Shown here: piece after piece, positions 38,614 through 47,393 of the stretch
How positions within the stretch are numbered: the stretch's first letter is position 1
Layout of the letters: every line of letters begins with the position of its first letter
Assembly: GCA_026391435.1 (NCBI GenBank)
Contig: JAPLEJ010000008.1
Coordinates: 62,001-126,000 of the forward strand
DNA: 64,000 bases
Reading direction: 5' to 3'
From: Bacteroidota bacterium
GTDB lineage: Bacteria > Bacteroidota > Bacteroidia > Chitinophagales > Chitinophagaceae
Notes under the pieces: model-generated
The model's database searches: none
Told to the model about the DNA's origin: nothing
Seen by the model: the letters and a program-made list of their open reading frames with translations, nothing else
Made by a program: the position numbers and the translations under genes

Positions 38614-39453
38614 ATGAATAAAATTGGTTTTAATACATTAGTGTGGTCGGCTGTTGTTTCTGATGATTTATTTCCCATCATTGATCAATTAAAAAAAATA
38701 GGATATGATGGTGTTGAATGTTTGATTGGATCGCCAGACGAAAAAGCGTATCAGCGCTTTGGTGCACACGCCACTAATATTGGATTAGAAACAACTAGTG
38801 TATTTGTAGTAGGTAAAGATGAAAATCCCGTGGATCCCTCTGCTTTGGTTCGCGAGCGCGCATTAGATAGAATCAAGTGGGGCATTGATCGTGCTCATGA
38901 TATGCACTCCACTATTTTATGTGGTCCTTTTCATTCCGCCCATGGCGTTTTTTCAAAACAGCCACCACAGGAAACAGAATATGCACATTGTGCCGAACTA
39001 CTTCACGCAGCAGGTGAGCATGCTGCTCAAGCAGGTATTACATTAGCGTTGGAAGCACTCAACCGCTTTGAATGTTATTTATGTAATACCATGGATCAAT
39101 TAAAAAAATTAGTGACACTAGCGGATCATCCTAATGTAAAAGCAATGTATGATACACACCATGCTAACATTGAGGAAAAAAACAACAGCAAAGCAATAAA
39201 AAATATTGGACCCTTACTAGCACATGTACATATTAGTGAAAACGATCGGGGTACACCTGGTGATGGTCATGTACAATGGAATGAAACTTTTTCAACCCTA
39301 AAAGAAATTAATTATAATGGTTGGCTTACCATTGAAGCGTTTTCTCGTAACGATCCAGATTTTGCCAACGCAATTAATGTATGGAGAGAGTATTCTTTAC
39401 CATGGGAGATTGCTTCTAACGGATTAGCCTTTATTAAAAAACAATTAAATTAA
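38614..39453 (+). CDS. D-tagatose 3-epimerase-like ketose epimerase
   Basis: A 279-residue TIM-barrel isomerase. All residues of the D-tagatose/D-psicose 3-epimerase metal site are in place: Glu147 (LALEALNRFE), Asp180 (MYDTHHANIEE), His206 (HVHISEN) and Glu241 (TIEAF), and Arg212 (ENDRGTPG) is at the substrate-binding position; the spacing matches the Pseudomonas enzyme with a constant offset. It therefore very probably epimerises a ketose (or keto-sugar) at C3. No signal peptide is seen, so it acts in the cytoplasm. It is packed between ThuA and the second TIM-barrel gene (7 and 5 bases). Confidence 0.82.
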   Translation: MNKIGFNTLVWSAVVSDDLFPIIDQLKKIGYDGVECLIGSPDEKAYQRFGAHATNIGLETTSVFVVGKDENPVDPSALVRERALDRIKWGIDRAHDMHSTILCGPFHSAHGVFSKQPPQETEYAHCAELLHAAGEHAAQAGITLALEALNRFECYLCNTMDQLKKLVTLADHPNVKAMYDTHHANIEEKNNSKAIKNIGPLLAHVHISENDRGTPGDGHVQWNETFSTLKEINYNGWLTIEAFSRNDPDFANAINVWREYSLPWEIASNGLAFIKKQLN

Positions 39454-39458
39454 ATCAT

Positions 39459-40493
39459 ATGAAAAACAATTATCCAAAATTACACAACGCAACATGGCCG
39501 GGTATTGTAGGAAAGGGCCCAGACTCTGAACCAGCTATCGGGTTAGACACCTTATTAGAATTAACCGTGAACGCTGAAGTGGATGGTGTTAAATTTGATG
39601 GGATAGATCTTGGACTTTTTGAGCCCCATTTTAATATTGACGAATCTGATGATGGTATTAAAAGATTAGCGGAAAAAGTAACCAAATTAAATTTAAATAT
39701 TGGCAGCTTAGTAGCACCTATCTGGGGTGGACCTGCAATGGGATCCAAAGAAGATCGTGCTGTATTTGTGGACATGGTTAAAAGATCATGTCGCTTTGGA
39801 CAAAAGCTAAAAGAATATGGTGTACGCCCAAGCGGCATCATTAGAATTGATTCGGCGAGTAAACCAGAAGCTTGGAGTGCCGACCCCATAAACAACACAA
39901 AATTAATTGCTGAAACTTTTAGAGAAGCATGTGATGTCGCTGCAGATTTTGGTGAAAAGTTAGCAGCCGAAGGTGAAATTTGTTGGGGTGGAATGCATAG
40001 TTGGACTGCAATGATAGATACTTTAGAAGCGGTGAATCGCCCTAATATTGGTTTTCAAGCAGACATGGCCCACACGCTATTATATTTATTAGGATACAAT
40101 AGCCCTCAGGATCGCATCTTACCCGAACACTTTGATTGGAGTGATCAATCGGCATTAGATGAGGGATTAAAAAAATTAACACACGCACTTCGTCCTTGGA
40201 CCCTTGATTTTCATGTTGCCCAAAACGATGGCACTGTTCATGGAACAGGCGCGCACGATAAAACGGGTCGTCATTGTCAGGCCTCAGATCCCAATGGTAA
40301 ATTAGATATTGCGAAGCACGCTGGCTTTTGGTTGCGTAACGAAGAGGGCGCACTTACAAAAGCATTTAAACATATTTGTTGGGATGGTTGTATGTTCCCG
40401 AACGAAGTGATGACTAAGCAACAAACTTGGAATGATATTTTATCTTCAATGATTAAAGTGCGTGATCAACATGGCTGGTATGAAGCCGAATAA
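39459..40493 (+). CDS. Second TIM-barrel sugar isomerase/epimerase-like protein
   Basis: A 344-residue xylose-isomerase-like TIM-barrel protein, longer than and clearly different from its neighbour. Possible metal ligands are Glu173 (AAEGEICWGG), Asp202 (FQADMAHT) and His252 (LDFHVAQNDG); a fourth may be in the C-terminal HICWDGCMF region. The sequence HGTGAHDKTGRHCQ following His252 is His-rich and unusual. No signal peptide. It likely works on the same sugar as the DTE-like enzyme, 5 bases upstream. Specific reaction unknown. Confidence 0.78.
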   Translation: MKNNYPKLHNATWPGIVGKGPDSEPAIGLDTLLELTVNAEVDGVKFDGIDLGLFEPHFNIDESDDGIKRLAEKVTKLNLNIGSLVAPIWGGPAMGSKEDRAVFVDMVKRSCRFGQKLKEYGVRPSGIIRIDSASKPEAWSADPINNTKLIAETFREACDVAADFGEKLAAEGEICWGGMHSWTAMIDTLEAVNRPNIGFQADMAHTLLYLLGYNSPQDRILPEHFDWSDQSALDEGLKKLTHALRPWTLDFHVAQNDGTVHGTGAHDKTGRHCQASDPNGKLDIAKHAGFWLRNEEGALTKAFKHICWDGCMFPNEVMTKQQTWNDILSSMIKVRDQHGWYEAE

Positions 40494-40526
40494 AAATTTT
40501 AAACATAATATTTAATTTGTAAAAAT

Positions 40527-41678
40527 ATGTCAACAAAAAAAATACTTAACATTGGTTTGATTGGTGGTGGTTTTATGGGTCGTACCCATTCTAATGGATA
40601 TAACCGCGTTCCTAATTTTTTTCCTGAGCTTGCATACACACCTTTATTAAAAGCGGTTTGTTTTCGTAATGAAACAAAAGCAAAAGCTTTTGCAGAACAA
40701 TGGGGTTATGAAAGTTTTGAAACCGATTGGAGAAAATTAATCGCTCGTCCCGATATTGATGCAATCGATATTTGTACACCCAATGATACGCATGCTGAAA
40801 TTGCGATTGCAGCAGCAGCGGCAGGAAAAATGATTTTATGCGAAAAGCCGTTGGCGCGTGATTTAGCAGAGTCACAGGGGATGGTAGATGCCATTGAAAA
40901 AGCGGGCGTAAAAAATACAGTATGGTATAATTATCGTCGTTTGCCTGCGGTGACTTTAGCAAAACAAATTATTGATTCAGGTAAATTGGGAAAAATATTT
41001 CACTATCGTGCTAACTTTTTACAAGACTGGACCATCAATGAAGCATTGCCTCAGGGCGGCGAGGGTTTATGGAGAATGGATGCAGCGGTAGCGGGGTCAG
41101 GTGTATTGGGTGATTTACTATCTCATTGTATTGATACTGCCATGTGGTTAAATGGAGGCATTAAAGATGTTTCTGCAATGACCGAAACTTTTGTAAAACA
41201 ACGCATGCATCAATTAACAGGAAAAGTAGAAGATGTAAAAATTGATGATGCTTGTTCTTTCTTATGTCATTTTAATAATGGATCATTGGGATTGTTTGAA
41301 TCCACAAGATATGCGCGAGGACACAAGGCTTTATATACTTTTGAAATTAATGGCGCTGATGCATCTATTCGTTGGGATTTACATGATTTAAATAAACTTG
41401 AATTTTATGACAACGCAGATGAATCAAAATTAAAAGGATGGCGCACCATTCATATCACGGATGGCGATCATCCTTATATGGACAAGTGGTGGGTGCCGGG
41501 ATTGAGTATTGGGTATGAACATTCTTTTGTACATCAGGCTGCCGATTTTTTAAGAAGTATCGAAACAGGAACATCTTGTTCTCCTACTTTTAAAGAAGCG
41601 CTCGATACACAAAAAGTTTGTCAAGCTGTTGCTGAATCTGCAGCATCTCGCAGTTGGAAAGACTGTGGCGTATTGTAA
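40527..41678 (+). CDS. Gfo/Idh/MocA family NAD(P)-dependent oxidoreductase
   Basis: A 383-residue cytosolic dehydrogenase. The Rossmann motif [12 protein letters not shown] is at residues 10-21, the EKP motif at 106-108 ([13 protein letters not shown]), and the active-site helix reads [14 protein letters not shown]. Members oxidise sugars, inositols or glycosides, often at C3 to give keto-sugars. The co-occurrence with ThuA and DUF1080 genes points to 3-keto-glycoside chemistry, inferred from context. 33 bases separate it from the upstream isomerase and 35 from DUF1080. Confidence 0.92.
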   Translation: MSTKKILNIGLIGGGFMGRTHSNGYNRVPNFFPELAYTPLLKAVCFRNETKAKAFAEQWGYESFETDWRKLIARPDIDAIDICTPNDTHAEIAIAAAAAGKMILCEKPLARDLAESQGMVDAIEKAGVKNTVWYNYRRLPAVTLAKQIIDSGKLGKIFHYRANFLQDWTINEALPQGGEGLWRMDAAVAGSGVLGDLLSHCIDTAMWLNGGIKDVSAMTETFVKQRMHQLTGKVEDVKIDDACSFLCHFNNGSLGLFESTRYARGHKALYTFEINGADASIRWDLHDLNKLEFYDNADESKLKGWRTIHITDGDHPYMDKWWVPGLSIGYEHSFVHQAADFLRSIETGTSCSPTFKEALDTQKVCQAVAESAASRSWKDCGVL

Positions 41679-41713
41679 ATAAATATTTTGACGAAAAAAT
41701 TAATTAATATCAA

Positions 41714-42418
41714 ATGAACCAAAAATTATATTTCCGTTTTATCCTTGCCTTTTTTATTTTAAGTTGTGCACTGTCCGTGCAAGCACAAAAAAAAGCAGGC
41801 TTTGTTCAAATCTTTGATGGCAAGTCTATGAAAGGTTGGGATGCGGATACTACTTTTTGGAAAGTAAAAGACAATAGTTTTGTAGGCGAAGTAACCGCAG
41901 CAACACCCATTAAAACAAATACTTTTTTAATTTGGAGAGGAGGTCTTCCTGCTAATTTTGAATTTAAAGCCAGCTTTCGAATCAGCCCAGAAGGAAACAG
42001 TGGTGTTAATTATAGAAGCGAAGAATTACCCGATATTAAATATGCATTAAAAGGATACCAGGCAGATATTGATGGTGGCAATGTGTACACGGGACAAAAT
42101 TATGAAGAACGCGGAAGAGGTTTTTTAGCAAAGCGCGGAGAAATTGCTTTATTACAAACGGATAAAAATCCAACCATTACTGGCTCTTTAGGAAATCCTG
42201 ATTCCTTAAAAACAAAAATTAAAGTAAGCGACTGGAATGAGATACATATTATAGTGAACAACAATCGGATGCAACATTATATTAATGGTGTATTAATGAG
42301 CGATGTCACCGATGAGGATCTAGTAAAGCGCAAAATGAAAGGCTTATTGGGCTTACAAGTTCATGTGATGCCTACCATGAAAGTAGCATATCGAAACCTC
42401 TTTTTAAAGGAGCTATAA
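41714..42418 (+). CDS. DUF1080 (3-keto-disaccharide hydrolase fold) exported protein
   Basis: A 234-residue exported jelly-roll protein of the DUF1080 family. Signal peptide ends near VQAQ (residue 25). It begins its domain with the hallmark IFDGKSMKGWDAD and contains NSGVNYRSEELPD and YINGVLMSDV. Some DUF1080 proteins hydrolyse 3-keto-glycosides, releasing a 3-keto-sugar, and they are widespread next to Gfo/Idh/MocA genes, exactly as here. It is the last gene of the operon; a weak AGGG...CCCT inverted repeat just after the stop has no T-run. Confidence 0.9.
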   Translation: MNQKLYFRFILAFFILSCALSVQAQKKAGFVQIFDGKSMKGWDADTTFWKVKDNSFVGEVTAATPIKTNTFLIWRGGLPANFEFKASFRISPEGNSGVNYRSEELPDIKYALKGYQADIDGGNVYTGQNYEERGRGFLAKRGEIALLQTDKNPTITGSLGNPDSLKTKIKVSDWNEIHIIVNNNRMQHYINGVLMSDVTDEDLVKRKMKGLLGLQVHVMPTMKVAYRNLFLKEL

Positions 42419-42487
42419 CAGGGATTTTACCCTATAATTGCTTGCTTTTAGCTCGAAAAGGGAGAGATTGCTAATTATTTTTGAATG

Positions 42488-42607
42488 ATTAGTAAAATCT
42501 TAAGTAATTGACAATCAATATCAATTGACTAATTTTTACAAAAAACTAATCAAATTAGTAAAAAAATACTAAATATTTTAGTTTATTAACAATTTATCCC
42601 TATCTTC
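42488..42607 (+). promoter_or_regulatory. recA upstream region with repeated ATTAGT/ACTAAT words
   Basis: Four copies of one hexamer occur in 72 bases: ATTAGT at 42488 and 42554, ACTAAT at 42528 and 42545. The last two form a perfect inverted repeat with a 3-base loop. AATTGAC is also repeated (42506, 42523). TATCTTCA near 42600 resembles the -7 element. The arrangement suggests an operator for a damage-responsive or other regulator of recA; no known LexA box is recognised. Confidence 0.4.
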
Positions 42608-42642
42608 ACATAAATATTAAAGAAAACATAAAACGATTAACC

Positions 42643-43662
42643 ATGAGTAACCCCAATGTAGAAAAATTAAAAGCCTTAAAATTAACTATCGATAAAATTG
42701 ATAAGGATTATGGCAAAGGAAGCGTGATGATGATGAATGAGCGCAGCCAAGAACCACAGGAAGTCATTTCAACAGGATCAATTGGATTAGATACTGCACT
42801 TGGAATTGGCGGCTTACCAAAGGGAAGAATCGTTGAAATATATGGACCTGAATCTTCTGGTAAAACAACAGTAGCGATTCATGTAATTGCAGAAGCGCAA
42901 AAAAAAGGTGGCATGTGTGCAATCATTGATGCAGAACACGCTTTCGATAGTGCATATGCAAAAAGATTAGGAGTAGATGTTGATAATTTATTAGTGTCAC
43001 AACCTGATTATGGAGAACAAGCTTTAGAAATCGCAGACCGCTTAATATTATCAGGTGCTATTGATGTATTGGTGATTGATTCAGTTGCCGCATTGGTTCC
43101 TAAAAGTGAATTAGAAGGAGAAATGGGTGACTCTAAAATGGGGCTGCACGCGCGTTTGATGAGTCAGGCATTAAGAAAACTAACTGCAACAATTAATAAA
43201 ACCAACACGATTTGTATTTTCATTAATCAGCTTCGTGAAAAAATTGGTATTGTTTTTGGTAACCCGGAAACAACAACCGGTGGTAATGCATTAAAGTTTT
43301 ATGCATCAGTGCGTTTAGATATTAGAAGAATGGCACAAATTAAAGATGGTGATGAAGCCATCGGAAATAGAGTGAAGGTTAAAGTAGTTAAAAACAAAGT
43401 GGCGCCTCCATTCAGAGCAGCAGAGTTTGAAATTATTTTTGGAGAAGGAATCAGTAAGATTGGAGAAATTATAGATATGGGTGTGGAGTTGGAGATCATA
43501 CAAAAATCAGGAAGCTGGTTTAGTTATGATAGCAATAAGCTAGGACAGGGCCGCGATTCGGTAAAAACTATTTTACACGACAATCCAGAAATGGCCAATG
43601 AAATAGAAGCTAAAATTAGAGCCAAAATTGCCGCTAATGTGGAAGCAGCGGCTTCAAAATAG
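42643..43662 (+). CDS. recA: Recombinase A
   Basis: A 339-residue DNA-strand-exchange ATPase. Walker A is GPESSGKTT (residues 68-76), Walker B falls in [13 protein letters not shown], and the L2 loop region contains [20 protein letters not shown]. The N-terminal helix and the C-terminal domain are complete; the acidic tail of E. coli RecA is missing and the protein ends in an Ala-rich segment. The 224-base upstream gap has repeated operator-like words, and an intrinsic terminator follows. Confidence 0.98.
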   Translation: MSNPNVEKLKALKLTIDKIDKDYGKGSVMMMNERSQEPQEVISTGSIGLDTALGIGGLPKGRIVEIYGPESSGKTTVAIHVIAEAQKKGGMCAIIDAEHAFDSAYAKRLGVDVDNLLVSQPDYGEQALEIADRLILSGAIDVLVIDSVAALVPKSELEGEMGDSKMGLHARLMSQALRKLTATINKTNTICIFINQLREKIGIVFGNPETTTGGNALKFYASVRLDIRRMAQIKDGDEAIGNRVKVKVVKNKVAPPFRAAEFEIIFGEGISKIGEIIDMGVELEIIQKSGSWFSYDSNKLGQGRDSVKTILHDNPEMANEIEAKIRAKIAANVEAAASK

Positions 43663-43696
43663 TATACTTTTTTGTTTTTAGTTAGTTAGTAAGTAC

Positions 43697-43725
43697 AACC
43701 GCATCATTTATGGTGCGGTTTTTTT
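43697..43725 (+). terminator. Intrinsic terminator after recA
   Basis: AACCGCATCA and TGGTGCGGTT pair (one G-U) around a TTTA loop, followed by a run of T. It begins 34 bases after the recA stop. Confidence 0.9.
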
Positions 43726-43749
43726 ATATTTATAGAAACTTAGCTATAC

Positions 43750-44655
43750 TTGATTTATCTACTTAAGATACTAATTCGCTGTGCATTGTATATTTTTTGC
43801 AAAAAAATATACATTCAAAATAAAAACCTTTTAAGAGCAAAGGGACCATTATTAATTATAGCCAATCATCCCAACTCATTTTTAGACGCAGTAATCATTG
43901 GTTCCCAATATCGCCGCCGTGTTTACTTTTTAGCAAGAGGCGATGTTTTTACAAAAAAGCATCATCGTTTTTTCCTTGGACTTTTAAATATGATTCCGGT
44001 ATATCGTTTAAGGGAGGGAAAAGAGTTCCTTAATTTAAACGAATATGCATTTAAGGCATCTAAACAATTATTGGCGAAAGGTGAAGCTGTTTTAATTTTC
44101 ATTGAAGGCATCTGCTTAAACACCAATACATTGCAACCCTTTAAAAAAGGAACAACGCGTATTTTACAAGGTGCACAAGAACTAGGCGTGCATCCCAACA
44201 TTCAAATTGTAGGCATTGCTTATAATCATTTTCATGGAGTTGGTAAATATGTAAATGTGGTGATAACGCAGTTTACCTATCCCAAAACAATCATAACTGC
44301 AAAAGACCGAGTTGATTTTAACACTGAAGTATTTTCCCTATTAAATACTAATATTGTAACACCAAGTATTCCTATAATAAAATATAAATGGGCTCAAAAA
44401 ATTCGTTTTTTAATTGGACGCACTTTTTATTATTTACAAGCGCCTTATTATTTTCCATTGCGCCAAATGGTTACGCGACTCACTAAAAATACGGTCTTTT
44501 ATGATTCGGTTTTATTTGCTGCGCTTCTGTTTACTTATCCTCTTTTTTTACTAATTATTTTTATCTTACTTTATCAAATATCAGTATCCCTACCAATAAT
44601 TTTAATTACCTTAGTCAGCATTCCTTTGATTACTAGATTTGCAAGTAAGTCGTAA
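43750..44655 (+). CDS. Lysophospholipid/1-acylglycerol-3-phosphate acyltransferase family protein
   Basis: A 301-residue PlsC-family membrane acyltransferase. The catalytic motif reads NHPNSFLD (His40, Asp46), with five rather than four residues between His and Asp; this HX5D form is seen in Bacteroidota and in fungal GPAT-type enzymes. FIEGIC (about 118) corresponds to the FPEG-type block. Two C-terminal membrane segments lie at about 255-295. The start is TTG at 43750 (MIYLLKILIRCAL); no ATG occurs upstream of the catalytic motif. It probably acylates a lysophospholipid or lipid-A-like acceptor. Confidence 0.85.
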   Translation: MIYLLKILIRCALYIFCKKIYIQNKNLLRAKGPLLIIANHPNSFLDAVIIGSQYRRRVYFLARGDVFTKKHHRFFLGLLNMIPVYRLREGKEFLNLNEYAFKASKQLLAKGEAVLIFIEGICLNTNTLQPFKKGTTRILQGAQELGVHPNIQIVGIAYNHFHGVGKYVNVVITQFTYPKTIITAKDRVDFNTEVFSLLNTNIVTPSIPIIKYKWAQKIRFLIGRTFYYLQAPYYFPLRQMVTRLTKNTVFYDSVLFAALLFTYPLFLLIIFILLYQISVSLPIILITLVSIPLITRFASKS

Positions 44656-44677
44656 TTTCACAAAATAAATATTGAAT

Positions 44678-45142
44678 ATGAAAGAACATATGCGTCGTTT
44701 TGAAAAAGAAAAAAAAATAGCACTTATTGCGCACGATAATAAAAAGAAAGACCTTATTGAATGGGCTACTTATAATAAAAAAGCGCTCTCTAAACATACA
44801 CTTGTTGCAACGGGCACCACCGGTAAGTTAATTGAAAAGGCATTAGATCGTAAAATAAAAAAAGTATTGAGTGGTCCACTAGGAGGCGATCAGCAAATTG
44901 GTGCTATGATTGCATCGGGTGATATTGACATTATCTTTTTCTTTTTCGATCCTATGGAAGCCCAGCCCCATGATAGTGATGTAAAAGCACTATTGCGATT
45001 AGCGGTTGCCTGGAACCTACCCATGGCTTGTGATCGAACTACTGCTGATTTTTTAATTACTTCTAAATTTATGCAAGAAGTATACGAGTACAGGCTTCCA
45101 GACTATACTCATTATTTAACAAGAAACATCGAACAGTCCTAA
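44678..45142 (+). CDS. mgsA: Methylglyoxal synthase
   Basis: A 154-residue enzyme converting dihydroxyacetone phosphate to methylglyoxal and phosphate. Catalytic residues fall at the same numbers as in E. coli: Asp71 in GPLGGDQQIG, His98 and Asp101 in PHDSDVK; His19 in ALIAHD is also present. I use the ATG at 44678, two codons after a TTG. It follows the acyltransferase by 22 bases and may be co-transcribed. Confidence 0.95.
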   Translation: MKEHMRRFEKEKKIALIAHDNKKKDLIEWATYNKKALSKHTLVATGTTGKLIEKALDRKIKKVLSGPLGGDQQIGAMIASGDIDIIFFFFDPMEAQPHDSDVKALLRLAVAWNLPMACDRTTADFLITSKFMQEVYEYRLPDYTHYLTRNIEQS

Positions 45143-45176
45143 CCCCTCTTTCAAAAATAATTTTAAAATATTTATA

Positions 45177-47378
45177 ATGAAAAAAATAAATTTAACCCTT
45201 GCCAGTATTTGCTTATTTCTTTTTTCACTTTCTGCCCAAAAATCAATCACTGGTTTTAAAAATGCCGACAAACAATTAAAAATTGAATCTGATTTTGATG
45301 CGCAACTTAGCGCGAAAAGAATTGGTGAAAACATTAAATTATTATCTTCTGTTCCACATCATCTGGGTTCAGTGGGTGGTAAAATGGTAGCATCGGAAAT
45401 TGCAAAAGTATTTACGCAAAGCGGTTGGGACACCAAAATTGAAACCTATCAATTAATGTTTCCAACACCTATTACGCGCGTTTTAGAAATGTCCGGTGTC
45501 ACTAATTTTAAGGCCTTGTTAAAGGAACCTGCTTTTAAAGAAGATGCAACTTCAGGACAAGCAGATCAACTGCCTACTTATAATTGTTGGAGCGCAGATG
45601 GAGATGTTTCTGCGAACTTAGTTTTTGTAAATTATGGTTTACCAGAAGATTATGAAACATTAGCAAAATACGGTATTGATGTAAAGGGAAAAATTGTTAT
45701 TGCGAAATATGGTCGAAGTTGGAGAGGTATCAAACCAAAAGTGGCACAAGAACATGGTGCAGTTGGTTGTTTAATTTATTCGGATCCAAGTGATGATGGA
45801 TATGGTGCTGGTGATGCGTATCCTCTTGGTGCTTTTAAAAATGAACATACTGTACAGCGCGGATCAATTATGGACATGGTGATTTATCCTGGTGATCCTA
45901 CTACACCGAATATCGGATCTACTGCAAATGCGTCAAGAGTGAATCACAATGATGCTCAAAACCTTTTAAAAATTCCAGTGCTCCCTATTAGTTATTATGA
46001 TGCGTCGCCTTTATTAAAAGATATGGTGGGTCCTGTTGCACCTAAGGATTGGAATGGTGGACTACCGTTTACTTATCATATTGGTCCAAGCAAATCAATG
46101 GTTCATTTAAAGTTGTCTTTTGATTGGAAATTGAGACCAGGATTAAATGTAATAGCAACTATTAAAGGATCTGAGTTCCCTGATCAATGGATCATAAGAG
46201 GTAATCATCATGATGCTTGGGTGAATGGCGCTAACGATCCAGTGAGTGGCATGGCTGCTGAATTAGAAGAGGCAAGAGCAATTGGCGGATTATTAAAACA
46301 AGGTTGGAAACCAAAGCGTACGATCATTTATTGTGCTTGGGATGCTGAAGAGCCAGGGCTTATGGGATCTACAGAATGGGTCGAAGATCATGCTGTAGAA
46401 CTACAAGCAAAAGCGGTGGCTTATATTAATTCTGATGGCAATGCGCGCGGATTTTTAGGCGCAGAGGGTTCTCATGCTTTTTCAACTTTAATAACTGATA
46501 TAAGTAAAACAGTAATTGATCCAGAAACCGGTGTATCTGTATTTGAAAGAAATAAATTTAATCGTGCAACAACTGCAAGTACTGTAAAATTAAAAAAAGA
46601 AATTTTTGAATCTACTAATTTCCCTTTAGGTGCTATGGGATCAGGATCTGACTATTCTTCTTTTATTCAACATCTTGGTGTGCCTGCTTTAAATATTGGA
46701 TATGGTGGCGAAGATGCTGGCGGAGAATATCATTCAATTTATGATTCCTATGATCATTATTCTAGATTTAAGGATACCGAATTTAAATATGGAGTTGCAT
46801 TAGCAAAGACAACTGGTCGTGTAGCACTTCGCTTAGCGGAGGCCGATGCGCTTCCTTTTGATTTTACAATGTTGCATAAAACCATTAAAGGATATGTGAC
46901 CGAATTAATAACAGCAGTGGATGCATTAAGAGAAAAATCATTAGTTGAAAATGATTTAATTAATCATAATGCTTATACTATTGCTGCAGATCCTCAAACA
47001 AAATTAGCAACGCCTAAGTTATTAGATGAGGTTCCATTTATTGACTTCTCTACTATTTTAAATGCATTGGCTACACTCGAAAAGTCTGCAAAAAGAATTG
47101 AACAAGTAAAACTGAGTGCTAATGCAACACAATTAAATGCTTTGAATGCAAAAATATTTACAGCAGAGCAATCTTTATTGATACCTGCAGGCTTGCCTCG
47201 TCGTCCTTGGTATAAACACAGTATTTACGCACCAGGATTTTATACGGGCTATGGTGTAAAAACAGTTCCTGGAGTGAGAGAAGCCATAGAACAAAAAAAT
47301 TGGGCCGAAACGAATTTGCAAATAACTGAAGTGGCCAGCGCATTAAATAAACTTTCTTCCTATTTAGATGCTTTATAG
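45177..47378 (+). CDS. Exported M28 metallopeptidase (glutamate carboxypeptidase II-like)
   Basis: A 733-residue secreted dizinc peptidase with the PSMA/GCPII layout: signal peptide to about residue 20, protease-associated insert (about 140-290, KIVIAKYGRSWRG), M28 catalytic domain (about 320-560) and a transferrin-receptor-like dimerisation domain at the C terminus. Zinc ligands are visible in GNHHDAWVNGANDP, the catalytic Glu pair in AWDAEEPGLMGSTEW, and the last His in GGEYHSIYDSYDH. It likely trims peptides in the periplasm or outside the cell. uvrB starts 15 bases downstream. Confidence 0.92.
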   Translation: MKKINLTLASICLFLFSLSAQKSITGFKNADKQLKIESDFDAQLSAKRIGENIKLLSSVPHHLGSVGGKMVASEIAKVFTQSGWDTKIETYQLMFPTPITRVLEMSGVTNFKALLKEPAFKEDATSGQADQLPTYNCWSADGDVSANLVFVNYGLPEDYETLAKYGIDVKGKIVIAKYGRSWRGIKPKVAQEHGAVGCLIYSDPSDDGYGAGDAYPLGAFKNEHTVQRGSIMDMVIYPGDPTTPNIGSTANASRVNHNDAQNLLKIPVLPISYYDASPLLKDMVGPVAPKDWNGGLPFTYHIGPSKSMVHLKLSFDWKLRPGLNVIATIKGSEFPDQWIIRGNHHDAWVNGANDPVSGMAAELEEARAIGGLLKQGWKPKRTIIYCAWDAEEPGLMGSTEWVEDHAVELQAKAVAYINSDGNARGFLGAEGSHAFSTLITDISKTVIDPETGVSVFERNKFNRATTASTVKLKKEIFESTNFPLGAMGSGSDYSSFIQHLGVPALNIGYGGEDAGGEYHSIYDSYDHYSRFKDTEFKYGVALAKTTGRVALRLAEADALPFDFTMLHKTIKGYVTELITAVDALREKSLVENDLINHNAYTIAADPQTKLATPKLLDEVPFIDFSTILNALATLEKSAKRIEQVKLSANATQLNALNAKIFTAEQSLLIPAGLPRRPWYKHSIYAPGFYTGYGVKTVPGVREAIEQKNWAETNLQITEVASALNKLSSYLDAL

Positions 47379-47393
47379 GGTATAAATTTGCTT

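Noticed and set aside
29582-42418. The sugar operon as a mobile island
   Set aside because: No integrase, transposase, tRNA boundary or flanking direct repeat is visible; only the upstream inverted-repeat element could be mobile. Composition statistics were not computed.
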